Source: Cupidesulfovibrio sp000226255
Lineage (GTDB): Bacteria; Desulfobacterota; Desulfovibrionia; Desulfovibrionales; Desulfovibrionaceae
Direction: 5' to 3'
NCBI RefSeq assembly: GCF_003402415.2
Contig: NZ_AP036014.1
Coordinates: 1,178,001-1,242,000, forward strand
Length of the DNA: 64,000 nt
Made by a program: the position numbers and the translations under genes. Below are positions 17,361-26,241 of this stretch, in pieces. Within the stretch, counting starts at the first letter, position 1. Every line of letters starts with the position of its first letter. A model generated the notes under the pieces. That model had not been told where the DNA came from, made no database searches, and saw only the letters and a list, made by a program, of their open reading frames with translations.

Positions 17361-18257
17361 ATGACCGACGTGATCCGCGACGACCCCTTGCCCACCAACC
17401 CCACGGCGCATGCCCCGCAAGGCGGCCAGCGCGGCAGGGAGCGCATCAAGGGCGTGTTCTCGACGCAGGAAGTGAAGAAGGTGGGCACCGGCACCACCAC
17501 ACGCAAGACCATTCAGAAAGGCTTCTGGTACGCCGAAGAGTCCGAGAAGGGCGATGTTGAGGTGCAGCCCCTCAACAACAATTATATCCCCTCCGGTCCC
17601 AAGCGGCGCATCACCATGGATGAACTGCTGGAAAAGTTCGCCCCCGAGCCGGAATTCTACGTCCAGACCGTCTTTCCCCGCATGCGCGAGCTGAACAAGA
17701 CCGTGGCCCGCGCCGACCGCCACCGCCAGAAGGGCGAGACCTTCAGCGCGGAATACGAATACGGCAACGCCCTGCAGGTGGACGAAGAGAACGTGCGCGC
17801 CAACTTCGGGCTGGGGCTCACCTATCTTTCGCGCGGCGAAACGGGCAAGGCCGACGATATTTTCGAACGGCTTGTGAAGCTGGAGGCCGCCTTCGACGAG
17901 GAGCACAAGCACCTCTTCAACGAGTTCGGCATCAACCTGCGCAAGAACCAGATGTTCGACCAGGCCGTGACCTACTATTCGCGCGCCCTGGAGCTGACCC
18001 GCAAGGACGAGAACCTGCACCTGAACATGGCCCGCGCCATGCTGGAGAAGAAGGACTTCGCCGGTACGGTGGAGCACATCCTGAAGGCGCTGGAGCTTAA
18101 CCCCGCCATCGACGCGGGCATCAAGTTCCTGCAATGGATGCAGGCCAAGAAGCTGGTCCCCGCCGAGCAGCAGGACGTGGTGCGCGAGGCGCTGGCCCGC
18201 ATCGCCGGGGGGGGCAAGGCGGCGGCCTCGGCCGATACGGGCGGAGGCGGGTCGTGA
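17361..18257 (+). CDS. TPR repeat protein
   Basis: Cytoplasmic protein of 298 residues without signal peptide. The first 100 residues are specific to this protein (IKGVFSTQEVKKVGTGTTTR, then TIQKGFWYAEE). From about 115 onwards there are at least four tetratricopeptide repeats (FSAEYEYGNALQVDEENVRA, ANFGLGLTYLSRGETGKADD, QAVTYYSRALELTRKDENLH, GTVEHILKALELNP). It ends in Ala/Gly. ATG 17361 has GGGAGG seven bases upstream. Its stop overlaps the GTG of the HDOD gene by four bases, so the two probably act together as scaffold and signalling partner. No exact role can be read. Confidence 0.8.
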   Translation: MTDVIRDDPLPTNPTAHAPQGGQRGRERIKGVFSTQEVKKVGTGTTTRKTIQKGFWYAEESEKGDVEVQPLNNNYIPSGPKRRITMDELLEKFAPEPEFYVQTVFPRMRELNKTVARADRHRQKGETFSAEYEYGNALQVDEENVRANFGLGLTYLSRGETGKADDIFERLVKLEAAFDEEHKHLFNEFGINLRKNQMFDQAVTYYSRALELTRKDENLHLNMARAMLEKKDFAGTVEHILKALELNPAIDAGIKFLQWMQAKKLVPAEQQDVVREALARIAGGGKAAASADTGGGGS

Positions 18258-19234
18258 GCCCCGCGGCCGGTTCGGGCGGCGCACCCCCCGACCCTGCCGA
18301 GCCTGGGTCCAGCGCCCCTGCGGGGCTGGACGCGGCGCAGGCGCTGCTGGACGAACTGCTGCGCCGCCCGCCGGAACTGCCCTACGACCCCGGCCTGCTG
18401 CGTGAATTGTTCGACACCACCCGCGATGATTCCCTGGCCCCCCTGTCCGCTGTGGCCGGGGTGGTCAACAAGGCGCAGGGGCTTGCCACCCGCGTGCTTT
18501 CCCTTGCCAATTCCGCCTATTACGGCCTGCAGTCGGAGGTGACCTCCGTCCAGCGGGCCGTGGCCGTTCTGGGCATGGCCGAAATCCGGGCGCTGGTGCT
18601 GGCCCTGGGCGTTTCGCGCATGATCGACCGTTCGCGTCTGCCCGCAGGGTTCGACCTGCGCGAGTACTGGATCCACCAGCTTTCCGTGGCCGCCGGATGC
18701 CGTCTGCTGGCCCGACGCCTGCCCGGCTGCGACGCGGAAACCTGCTACACCGCCGGGCTGCTGCACGATCTTGGCAAGCTGCTCATCGCCGCGTACCGGC
18801 CGGACGACTGGGCGGCCATCCGCCAGTTGGCCAGAGATGAAAAACTCATGGATTCCGAAGCGGAAGAGCTGCTGCTGGGGTTGGACCACGGAGTGGTGGG
18901 GGCGCGCCTGCTGTCGTTCTGGGATTTGCCCATGGCCCTTACCGAGCCCATCAACTGGCACCATGCCCCGCACCTTGCGGGCGAGCACGAGCGCGCCGCG
19001 CTGGTGGTGCACGTGGCCGACGCCACGCTGCGCCTGCGTGAACGGTTGGCCGGGCGGGATACGAACGGCATGCCGGGCAGCCTGCCCGACGGGTTGCCCG
19101 AGGATTTGCTGATTCCGCAATGGCTGGACGACGCAGCCCGCAAACTGGGGGTTGACGTGACGGCCTTCATGGCCGAAATCGAAACCCTGCTCGAAGGCGA
19201 GCGGATAGGGCAGTTTGTGTCGCAACTGGCTTGA
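18254..19234 (+). CDS. HDOD domain signalling protein
   Basis: Protein of 326 residues with an HDOD (HD-related, non-catalytic) domain at about 40-260: LPYDPGLLRELFDTTRDDS, QGLATRVLSLANSAYYGLQ, VTSVQRAVAVLGMAEIRALV and CYTAGLLHDLGKLLIAAYRP. HDOD proteins are signalling modules tied to c-di-GMP, chemotaxis or motility control. GTG 18254 has GGAGG six bases upstream and overlaps the TPR stop (GTGA). The acidic C-terminus has no second domain. The 310-bp repeat element begins five bases after its stop. Confidence 0.82.
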   Translation: MSPAAGSGGAPPDPAEPGSSAPAGLDAAQALLDELLRRPPELPYDPGLLRELFDTTRDDSLAPLSAVAGVVNKAQGLATRVLSLANSAYYGLQSEVTSVQRAVAVLGMAEIRALVLALGVSRMIDRSRLPAGFDLREYWIHQLSVAAGCRLLARRLPGCDAETCYTAGLLHDLGKLLIAAYRPDDWAAIRQLARDEKLMDSEAEELLLGLDHGVVGARLLSFWDLPMALTEPINWHHAPHLAGEHERAALVVHVADATLRLRERLAGRDTNGMPGSLPDGLPEDLLIPQWLDDAARKLGVDVTAFMAEIETLLEGERIGQFVSQLA

Positions 19235-19239
19235 GGGCG

Positions 19240-19549
19240 TTCTCCAAATTGTCTTTTCGCCCGTTGGCTTCCGACCCGAAGGGCGCGAAGCGTGGCCGTT
19301 GGGCGAGCTTGCGAACCCTACGGACATCGTGCGCAACGCGGTCGAACTTCGCCCGCCATTTCGGTCGAATACGATTGGAGTACGCGCTGCGGTCCCTATC
19401 CGTAAGGTTCGCTGCGCTCACCCAACGGCTAGGGCGCGTTGCGGACGCCATCCGTAAGACTCGCGCTACGCGCTCGTCTAACGGATGCCGCACTCCCTCA
19501 TGGCGGGCTCGTTCTCCTCGCCACCGAACGAAAATCCTGCTTTGGAGAA
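19240..19549. repeat. 310-bp palindromic repeat element with terminal inverted repeats
   Basis: The ends are imperfect inverted repeats: TTCTCCAAA...TTTTCG at 19240-19259 against CGAAAA...TTTGGAGAA at 19529-19549. Inside are three related units, each itself palindromic (CCGTT at one end, ACGGA at the other), at about 19295-19325 (one orientation), 19395-19428 and 19450-19490 (opposite orientation). It fills the gap between HDOD and recJ, has no ribosome site and encodes no protein-like frame. It looks like a non-autonomous, MITE- or BIME-like intergenic element. Confidence 0.6.
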
Positions 19550-19654
19550 AGCCCTCGGCGTCGCGCGGAATGCGACGGGCCAGACAATGCCTACTGCAAC
19601 AATGCTCTTTCCCGACCTTATCACTTCTGTACAGTCTTTTTTCCCGGAGCATAC

Positions 19655-21370
19655 GTGACCCGCAACTGGATATTCCGCCCGGAGCCCGAGGCGGCACCGC
19701 CGCCGTTTTCGGCATGGGCAGAGCGGCTGGAAGTGTCGGAACTCATCGTGCGCCTGCTGTGGCGGCGCGGCGTGGGGTCCGTGGATGCAATGGGCCTGTA
19801 CCTTTCGCCCAACCTGCGGCATCTGGCCCCGCTGGCCGAATGGCCGGGGCTGGAGCAGGCGGCCCGCACCCTGGCCGATGGCTTGCTGGCCGGGCTGCCG
19901 TTTGCCGTGTGGGGCGACTACGACGTGGACGGGGTGACCTCCACGGCGCTGGTGAAGGGCGTGCTGGCCCACCACGGCATCGAGACCGCGCACCATATCC
20001 CGGACCGGCGCGAGGAAGGCTACGGCCTGAACGTAACGTGGGTGGAGCGGCTGGCGGCTCAAGGAGTGCGCCTGCTGCTGACCGTGGACTGCGGCATCTC
20101 GGACGTGGAGCCGGTGCGCCGGGCGCGCGAACTGGGCATGACGGTGGTGGTGACCGACCACCACATGCCGCCCGAAGGCCTGCCGGATGCCGACGCCATC
20201 TGCAACCCGCGCCTGGCGGAATGCCCGTGCCCGGCCCTGGCCGGGGTGGGGGTGAGCTTTCTGGTCATGGCGGCGGTGAACGCGGTGCTGGCAGAGCGCA
20301 CCGGCAAACGGGCCGACATGCGCGAATTCCTCGACCTGGTGGCGCTGGGCACCCTGGCCGACGTGGTGAGCCTGCACGGGCAGAACCGCATCCTGGTCAA
20401 GAACGGCCTGCTGAAGATCGCCGAGGCCCGGCGGCCCGGCATGGCCGCGCTGAAGGCGGTGAGCGGGTACAACCCCTCCGCGTCCATCGGGGCGGGGCAG
20501 GTGGTGTTCGGCCTTGCGCCGCGCATCAACGCGGCCGGGCGCATGGGCAAGGCGGAACTGGCCCTGCAACTGCTGCTGACCGACGACCACGCCGAGGCGG
20601 CCCGGCTGGCCCAGGAACTGGACGAGGAAAACGCCCGGCGCAGGGCAGAGGAAGACCGTATCCTCGATGCCGCCAAGAAGCAGGCCGAGGGGCAGTTGCA
20701 CCGCATGGGCCTTGTGCTGCACGGCGACGACTGGCACCCCGGCGTCATCGGCATCGTGGCCTCGCGCATCGTGGACGAGTTCTACCGGCCCACGCTGATT
20801 TTGAGCCGCGACGGCGAATCCATGAAGGGGTCCGCCCGCTCGGTGGCGGAATTCGACCTGCACGCGGGGCTCAGCCGCTGCGCCGACCTGTTCACCAGTT
20901 TCGGCGGGCACCACCAGGCGGCGGGCATGAGCATGGCCGCCGCCCACGTGGACACCCTGCGCGACCGGTTCGACGCCGTGGTGCGCGCGGAACTGGGCGA
21001 CACCCCGCTCACCCCGCGGCTGAAGCTGGACGGCGAACTGGGCTTTGCCCTGGCCGGGGATTTCACCCTGCTCAAGGAACTGGAAATGCTCCAGCCGTTT
21101 GGCATGGGCAACGCCGAGCCGGTGTTCGCCTCGCCCCCGGTGCTGGTGCGCGACCTGCGCCGCTTTGGCCCCACGCGCGACCACGTGGAACTGCAACTGA
21201 CCGACGAAAGCTGCGGCATCACCCTGCGCGCCAAGGCGTGGCGGCAGTCGGGCCAGTTTCCCGATTCGCTGCGCGGCACCCGCGTGCGCCTGGCCTACAC
21301 CCCGCGCATCGACCGGTACAACGGCGCGGCGTCGGTGGACCTGCGCATCAAGGATTGGAAGAAGGAATAG
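19655..21370 (+). CDS. recJ: Single-stranded-DNA exonuclease RecJ
   Basis: Protein of 571 residues, normal RecJ length, degrading single-stranded DNA 5' to 3' in recombination and mismatch repair. The DHH metal motifs are present in order: WGDYDVDGVTSTAL, LTVDCGISD, VVTDHHMPPEG and LGTLADVVSLHGQNR. The DHHA1 domain has SFGGHHQAAGMSM, and PRINAAGRMGKAELAL is the linker signature. The C-terminal OB-like part ends with VRLAYTPRIDRYNGAASVDL. GTG 19655 has CGGAG six bases upstream; frames upstream run into the repeat element and were not used. The AT-richer bases just before the start may hold its promoter. Confidence 0.94.
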   Translation: MTRNWIFRPEPEAAPPPFSAWAERLEVSELIVRLLWRRGVGSVDAMGLYLSPNLRHLAPLAEWPGLEQAARTLADGLLAGLPFAVWGDYDVDGVTSTALVKGVLAHHGIETAHHIPDRREEGYGLNVTWVERLAAQGVRLLLTVDCGISDVEPVRRARELGMTVVVTDHHMPPEGLPDADAICNPRLAECPCPALAGVGVSFLVMAAVNAVLAERTGKRADMREFLDLVALGTLADVVSLHGQNRILVKNGLLKIAEARRPGMAALKAVSGYNPSASIGAGQVVFGLAPRINAAGRMGKAELALQLLLTDDHAEAARLAQELDEENARRRAEEDRILDAAKKQAEGQLHRMGLVLHGDDWHPGVIGIVASRIVDEFYRPTLILSRDGESMKGSARSVAEFDLHAGLSRCADLFTSFGGHHQAAGMSMAAAHVDTLRDRFDAVVRAELGDTPLTPRLKLDGELGFALAGDFTLLKELEMLQPFGMGNAEPVFASPPVLVRDLRRFGPTRDHVELQLTDESCGITLRAKAWRQSGQFPDSLRGTRVRLAYTPRIDRYNGAASVDLRIKDWKKE

Positions 21371-21483
21371 CCGGGCGGCCGCTGTCGCCGCGCATCCCGG
21401 ACCCGTTGCCCTGCGCCCCGCGCGCGGCTATCGTCTGTGCGTGGCGGCGACGTGCCGCGCCACCGCATTCCTTCGGAGCATGC

Positions 21484-22236
21484 ATGGACGAAAACCCGCA
21501 CCCGCAGGGCGGCAATGTGCCGCCAGCGGAAGGACACGACGCCGGAGACGGCATGCCACCCCCCCGCCGCAACGGGCGCGCCCCGCTGGAACGCCTGTGG
21601 CGGGCCGTGCGGCTGCACCGGCTGCGGCTGGTGCGGCTGCCGTCCACGCCGCACCGCATCGCGCTGGGCGTGGGCCTTGGCATGCTCATCGGGTCCATTC
21701 CGCTGATTCCCTCGCAGATGGTGCTGGCGGGCGTGGTGGCGTGGCTGCTGCGGGCCAGCCCCACGGCGGCGGTCATCGCCACGCTGTATTCCAACCCGGT
21801 CACCTTCGGGCCGCTGTACGCCATCTTCTTCGCCATTGGCTCGTTTCTGCTGCCCTCCATGCAGGTGGCCCTGCCCGATGACGCGGCCAACCTCACCTCG
21901 CTGCTGGCCATGGGCTGGGACGTGTACCTGGTGCTGTGCGCGGGCGGAGCGGTGTTTGGCGCGGTGACCGGGGTGCTGGCCTACGTGGTCACGCACCGCA
22001 TGGTGACCGCCCATCAGCAGCGGCGGGTGCGCTGGCTTACCGGGGCGCGCGGCGCGCCGCCCGTGCTGGCGGCTTGCGTGCCCTCGGCGGATGGCGAGGG
22101 GTGCGAGGGCAGCGGGGATGGTTCCGGTACGGCGGTTGCGGACGAGGGGCGTGACGGCGCGGACGAGCCCGTTAAGGGGCCGGGAGCGCGTGATGCCGCT
22201 CCACGGGATGCGCGGCCACCAGGCGAACACGGGTAG
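21484..22236 (+). CDS. DUF2062 domain membrane protein
   Basis: Inner-membrane protein of 250 residues. The DUF2062 core (about 40-165) has STPHRIALGVGLGMLIGSIP, then the ATLYSNPVTFGPLYAIFFAI stretch with its N-P-x-T motif, and three hydrophobic segments. Family members are often near glycosyltransferases and envelope genes but have no proven activity. Residues 190-250 are a disordered Gly/Asp-rich tail. ATG 21484 has CGGAG six bases upstream. It follows recJ by 113 bases on the same strand and converges on the pseudouridine synthase gene. Confidence 0.82.
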   Translation: MDENPHPQGGNVPPAEGHDAGDGMPPPRRNGRAPLERLWRAVRLHRLRLVRLPSTPHRIALGVGLGMLIGSIPLIPSQMVLAGVVAWLLRASPTAAVIATLYSNPVTFGPLYAIFFAIGSFLLPSMQVALPDDAANLTSLLAMGWDVYLVLCAGGAVFGAVTGVLAYVVTHRMVTAHQQRRVRWLTGARGAPPVLAACVPSADGEGCEGSGDGSGTAVADEGRDGADEPVKGPGARDAAPRDARPPGEHG

Positions 22237-22370
22237 CGGGCGGAGAACATCCCTAGTCTGCCGCGCGGGGAGCGCTGCGGCGGGCATCGCGCCGACGCGG
22301 GCGGGCCAGGGCGCGCGGGCGGGAACGCGACTGTTGGCCGGTGGCGCGGGAAACTGGGGACCAGAAGGGG

Positions 22371-23624
22371 TCAGGAATCGAGGCGGTACGCGGCGCGTGC
22401 CGCCTCTTGCAGTTCCGGGGGCAGCACATGCAGCCACGGCGGTGGGCAGGCGGCGCGGAAACCGGGCAGTTCGGTGCGGGCGTGGTGCAGGTACAGTGTG
22501 GGGGCGGCGTGCGGCACGGCCTGCCGGGCAGCAGGCGATGGGGCTGCCGGGAGATTTCCCTCGGCTTCGGCGCACCCGCCGTAGCGGACGTCACCCACGA
22601 TGGGATGGCCCAGCGCGGCGAGGTGCGCGCGAATCTGGTGCCGCGCGCCCTTGCGGATGACGCAGCGCACCAGCGTGCAGGGGGTGTTGGACAGGCTGGC
22701 GCCCGCCGTCGCGTTTTCGCCGCACGGCAGCGCCGCGCCCATTGCGTTCATTGTGCCCAGGGGCATCACCTCGGTGTGGCGCAGCGGGTCGGGGGTATCG
22801 TCCGGCAGCACGCGGGTGGTGGCCCGGTTGGCCGTGTCCAGCGCGCGGCGCACCGTTACGGGTTGCACCAGCGTCCCATGCACCAGGGCAAGGTAGGTCT
22901 TGGCCACCTGGCCGGAATCCTCGGCCGCGTGAAAGCGTTGCGCGGCCTGCGGGGTGCGGGCCGCCAGCAGGATGCCCGAGGTGGGTCCGTCCAGCCGGTT
23001 GAGCAGGCGCGGAAACCCCTCGTGCTCAGGCCCCTTACCCAGCAGTGCGGGCAACCGGGCCTCCACGCAGGGAGCCACGCTGCCCGCGATGGCTGCGGAA
23101 TGCAGCCCGCCGGGCTTGTACAGGGCCACCAGGCCGTCGGCTTTGGCCAGCACTCGTAGGGCTGGCGCGGCGTTATCCGCGTCGCCGGGGGGTACGCCGT
23201 GCGCCGGGCCACGCAGGCCATGCGGTGACCCGTCTGGCAATGCATCCGGCGTCCCGTCTGGTTCCCCATAAGGGGGGCCGCCCTTATGTCCGTCCTGTAG
23301 CCCGTCTTGCCGGTCATCCAATGGGCGCAGTTCCACCCGCTGCCCGGCCCGCACGCGCGCGCCGGGTGGGGCGGCCCGTCCGTCCAGCAGCACGGCGTGG
23401 GTCAGCCACAGGCGGCGGCGCGCCCGCAGACCCGCGTCGGGCGGTAGGCCGCAGGACCGCGAAAGCTGGGGAAAGAGGGGCAGCAGGCGCGCCAATGCCG
23501 CGTCCAGCCGCGCCCCGTGGTCTTCGGGGGCGATCAGGACCGGTTCGGCGCGCCGGGGGGAACCGAGTTCATCGGGCCCGTCGAGCCCGTCGGGCGCATC
23601 ATGGGGGAGTCGTGGGGCGGTCAT
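22371..23624 (-). CDS. RluA family RNA pseudouridine synthase
   Basis: Enzyme of 417 residues that isomerises uridines in rRNA or tRNA. The catalytic-Asp motif reads LLNRLDGPTSGILLAA, so Asp is kept while the usual first His (HRLD) is Asn. YKPGGLHSA, KTYLALVHGT, KGARHQIRAHLAALGHPIVG and DVRYGG are the other RluA motifs. An S4-like region precedes (HAVLLDGRAAPPGARVRAGQ). It is longer than usual because of two low-complexity inserts, one Asp/Gly/Pro-rich at about 105-150 and one between the central motifs. The exact RNA target is unknown. The ribosome site before ATG 23624 is weak. Confidence 0.85.
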   Translation of the reverse strand: MTAPRLPHDAPDGLDGPDELGSPRRAEPVLIAPEDHGARLDAALARLLPLFPQLSRSCGLPPDAGLRARRRLWLTHAVLLDGRAAPPGARVRAGQRVELRPLDDRQDGLQDGHKGGPPYGEPDGTPDALPDGSPHGLRGPAHGVPPGDADNAAPALRVLAKADGLVALYKPGGLHSAAIAGSVAPCVEARLPALLGKGPEHEGFPRLLNRLDGPTSGILLAARTPQAAQRFHAAEDSGQVAKTYLALVHGTLVQPVTVRRALDTANRATTRVLPDDTPDPLRHTEVMPLGTMNAMGAALPCGENATAGASLSNTPCTLVRCVIRKGARHQIRAHLAALGHPIVGDVRYGGCAEAEGNLPAAPSPAARQAVPHAAPTLYLHHARTELPGFRAACPPPWLHVLPPELQEAARAAYRLDS

Positions 23625-23685
23625 GGTCCGCTGCCTGCGGGCGTGATCGGTTGTTCGTCGGTGTCCGTGACGGACGCCGCCGGGG

Positions 23686-25188
23686 TCAGCGGCCGATGGC
23701 GGCGGCAGCCAGGGCGCGTTCCGCCGTGGTCGTCGCGCCCACGCGCAGCGGCACGGCCACCCGGAAGGTGGAGCCCTGTCCGGGCTCGCTTTCCACCCAC
23801 ACCCGGCCGCCGTGGGCGATGACGATGCGCTTGACGATGGTCAGCCCAAGGCCGGTGCTGGCCTCGCCCCCGGTGGGTCGGGCGCTGAGCTTCTCGAACG
23901 AGCGGAACATGCGTTCGCGCTCTTCGGGCAGGATGCCGGGCCCTTCGTCCGTCACCTCGAACACCGCCTCGCGGCCGTCCACGCGCACGGCCACGGCGAT
24001 ACGCGTCTGCGGGGGCGAGAACTTCACCGCGTTGCTCAGCAGGTTGTCGAACACCTGGGCCATGCGGCGCGGGTCGAACATGCACTGGGCGCGCTCGAAC
24101 TGCTTGTCGATGCGGATGTTCTTGGCCCCGGCCGCCAGCGAGGCGAAGGACAGCCGTTCGGCCGCCAGCACCGCCAGGTCGCCGGGTTCCAGCACCAGGT
24201 CCAGCCTGCCGCTTTCGATGACGGTGACGTCCAGCAGGTCGTTGACCAGTTGGAGCATCTCGTTGCTGGCCTGATGCATGGTGCCCAGCACGCTGCGCTG
24301 GTCTTCGGTCAGCGGGCCCAGCACCCCGTCCAGCAGCAGGCGGCTGAACCCCCGGATGCCGTTGATGGGGTTGCGCAGGTCGTGCGCGGCCATGCCCAGG
24401 AAGCGGCTCTTGATGTCGTTCAGTTCCACCAGTGTGCGCGAGCGCTCCACCGTCTCCACGTTCTGGAGCACGCGGCAGTACAGTTCCTCTCGCAGGAAGG
24501 GCTTGGTGATGAAGTCGTCGGCCCCGTTCTTGATGAACTCCACGGTCAGCGGGCGTTCGGCGTGCACCGAAACCCCCATGATGGCCATGGTCTCGCGCGG
24601 GTAGCGTTCGCGGATGCGGCGGGTGAGTTCCAGCCCGTCCATGTCGGGCATCATGAAGTCGGTGATCACCAGCATCACGTCGGGGTTGCGTTCCAGCACG
24701 CGCAGGGCCGTGGGCCCGCCAGAGGCTTCGTACACCTGGAACATGTAGCGGCGCAGTTCTTCCTTCATGAAGGTGCGCATGGAGGGCGAATCGTCCACCA
24801 CCAGGATCTTGGCCGCGCGGTTGCGGTGCAGCCGGGCCACGGCGCGGACCACGTTGTCCACGGCCAGCTCGTCCTTGATGATGTAGTCGATGACGTCCTT
24901 GGACAGGATGTACCGGCGGGTGGTGTCGTCCAGGCGCGAGGTGAAGGCCAGCGAGGGCACCTTGCGGGCGCGGGCCTGGTCCACCACCTCGCCGTCGGGC
25001 GCGTCGGGCAGGATGAGGTCGAGAATGGCGAGGAACAGGTTCGGTCCCTGTTCGTCCATGATGCGGACGGCTTCGGCGCACGTGCCCGCCGTGACCACGG
25101 AAAACCCGAGGCGTTCGGTGATGCGCGTGCGCAGTTCATCCGCGCTGGCGCGGCTGTCCTCGACGATGAGGATGAGCGGGTGCGTCAT
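23686..25188 (-). CDS. REC-REC-histidine kinase
   Basis: Cytoplasmic signalling protein of 500 residues with two receivers ahead of a kinase. REC1 is at about 1-120 (acid pocket VEDSRAS, acceptor Asp in AILDLILPDAPDG). REC2 is at about 128-245 (VVDDSPSMR, acceptor Asp in VITDFMMPDMDG, Lys in FITKPF). HisKA follows with His in GMAAHDLRNPINGIRGFSRL. HATPase has LLSNAVKFSPP, DEGPGILPEE and STGLGLTIVKRI. All catalytic residues look intact. ATG 25188 has CGGAG six bases upstream. A REC-first kinase without a sensor domain is probably fed by another kinase. It ends 61 bases before the pseudouridine synthase start. Confidence 0.87.
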   Translation of the reverse strand: MTHPLILIVEDSRASADELRTRITERLGFSVVTAGTCAEAVRIMDEQGPNLFLAILDLILPDAPDGEVVDQARARKVPSLAFTSRLDDTTRRYILSKDVIDYIIKDELAVDNVVRAVARLHRNRAAKILVVDDSPSMRTFMKEELRRYMFQVYEASGGPTALRVLERNPDVMLVITDFMMPDMDGLELTRRIRERYPRETMAIMGVSVHAERPLTVEFIKNGADDFITKPFLREELYCRVLQNVETVERSRTLVELNDIKSRFLGMAAHDLRNPINGIRGFSRLLLDGVLGPLTEDQRSVLGTMHQASNEMLQLVNDLLDVTVIESGRLDLVLEPGDLAVLAAERLSFASLAAGAKNIRIDKQFERAQCMFDPRRMAQVFDNLLSNAVKFSPPQTRIAVAVRVDGREAVFEVTDEGPGILPEERERMFRSFEKLSARPTGGEASTGLGLTIVKRIVIAHGGRVWVESEPGQGSTFRVAVPLRVGATTTAERALAAAAIGR

Positions 25189-25347
25189 GATGCTCCGTGC
25201 GTGAGGGACGGCTTGCCGGGGCCTGGCGGTTCCCGGCACCGGCAGGGTGCGTCATTTCACACGGATTTGCAAGCGTCCGCGAGGGGGCGGGACGGTGGGC
25301 ACATGCGCCCCCGAAGGTGCTGGCAGGCCACCGGATACGTGCACGTG

Positions 25348-25371
25348 GCGGGGCGCTTCCGTGCGCCCCGC
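25348..25371 (-). terminator. Hairpin after the CII-like gene
   Basis: A 9-bp stem (25348-25356 with 25363-25371, loop of 6) lies 48 bases past the stop of the CII-like gene. There is no T run on the minus strand, so this is a weak call. Confidence 0.35.
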
Positions 25372-25418
25372 GTGCGGGTTGCCCAGTCTGCCGGGGCGGT
25401 TCGCAAGGCCGCGCGGGC

Positions 25419-25700
25419 CTAGCGTTCGCCTCCTCCGTCCCGGCCGTTGCCGGGCGCGTCGCCCTGGCGCGGCGTGAGCTGGTAGCCCATTTCGCTGGCC
25501 ATGTACTCCAGGGCCGCCACGTCGCGCGTTACCCGCATGATTTCCAGCAAGGTGTCCGCGCCCAGCTTGGCGCTGTGGTCGTGCGGATTCAGTTCCCGCA
25601 TCATGGTGGGGTAGGGCTTGCCGATCTGCTGGGCGACCCACTTGGACCGACGCGCGCCGAGGACGGCGTTCTGGGTGATGCTGGTCACGTTTCTGCGCAT
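25419..25700 (-). CDS. Phage CII-like regulatory protein (Phage_CP76-type), orphan
   Basis: Small protein of 93 residues. YPTMMRELNPHDHSAKLGAD, then TLLEIMRVTRDVAALEYMAS, follows the phage regulatory CII/CP76 family, where R-E-L-N-P-x-D-x-x-A-K-L-G and I-M-x-x-T are the constant parts. In phages these proteins bind DNA and influence lysogeny. ATG 25700 has AGGAGG seven bases upstream, so it is probably expressed. No other phage gene is nearby, so it is either a remnant or a co-opted regulator. The C-terminus is Gly/Arg-rich. Confidence 0.7.
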   Translation of the reverse strand: MRRNVTSITQNAVLGARRSKWVAQQIGKPYPTMMRELNPHDHSAKLGADTLLEIMRVTRDVAALEYMASEMGYQLTPRQGDAPGNGRDGGGER

Positions 25701-26241
25701 GGCGCTGCCTCCTGGCTGTGGTGTCTGGGGCGGGCGCGCCGCTGGCGGCGCGCGGAGGGCACTGAACCATGCTACCTCGGAACCATGAAGGGCGGGGGGT
25801 TGTAAACATGGTGATATGGTATTTTGGGCGTTGAGCGTGACGGTATTTTCATGGTAGTGTTCCTACGAAATGATGTAGGGTGACACTCTATCCGGTGGGG
25901 GTTGCACGCCCGTGGCGAGAGATGAGCACTGTCGGTGACGGCTGTGGGCAGCGCCGGGAACCACCGCTGGCCGGAGGAAATGGAGAAATAGGGTCCAGAC
26001 GGCAGGGGCGGCAGGGGTGCCTGCCTTGCGCGGTCGCCGCGACACCTGGGCTGGTGGGGCTCAGGGCGCGGGACAGGCGGGGCACTGCCGGGCATGCGGG
26101 AGGACTGGCGGGCGTGGGCAAGCCCGGACGGGACAAGGTGGCGGCTGTCGAAGCTGACGATGCCGCCGGGGATACGTCGGAGCATGGCGGGGTTTGCCGC
26201 CGGGCGCGAGGGCGCGTGGCGGCAGGGCAAGAGGGAGAAAC
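25701..26241. promoter_or_regulatory. Divergent promoter region between CII-like and LuxR-type genes
   Basis: No gene is seen in these 540 bases. An AT-richer block at 25795-25885 contains two near copies of ATGGTATTTT-like sequence (about 25812-25821 and 25840-25860). This is where a leftward promoter for the CII-like gene would sit. The rest is GC-rich and featureless. Confidence 0.4.

Noticed and set aside
19439..19654. An upstream extension of recJ in the same frame.
   Set aside because: The extension lies in the palindromic repeat element. The family start is at GTG 19655, with its own ribosome site.
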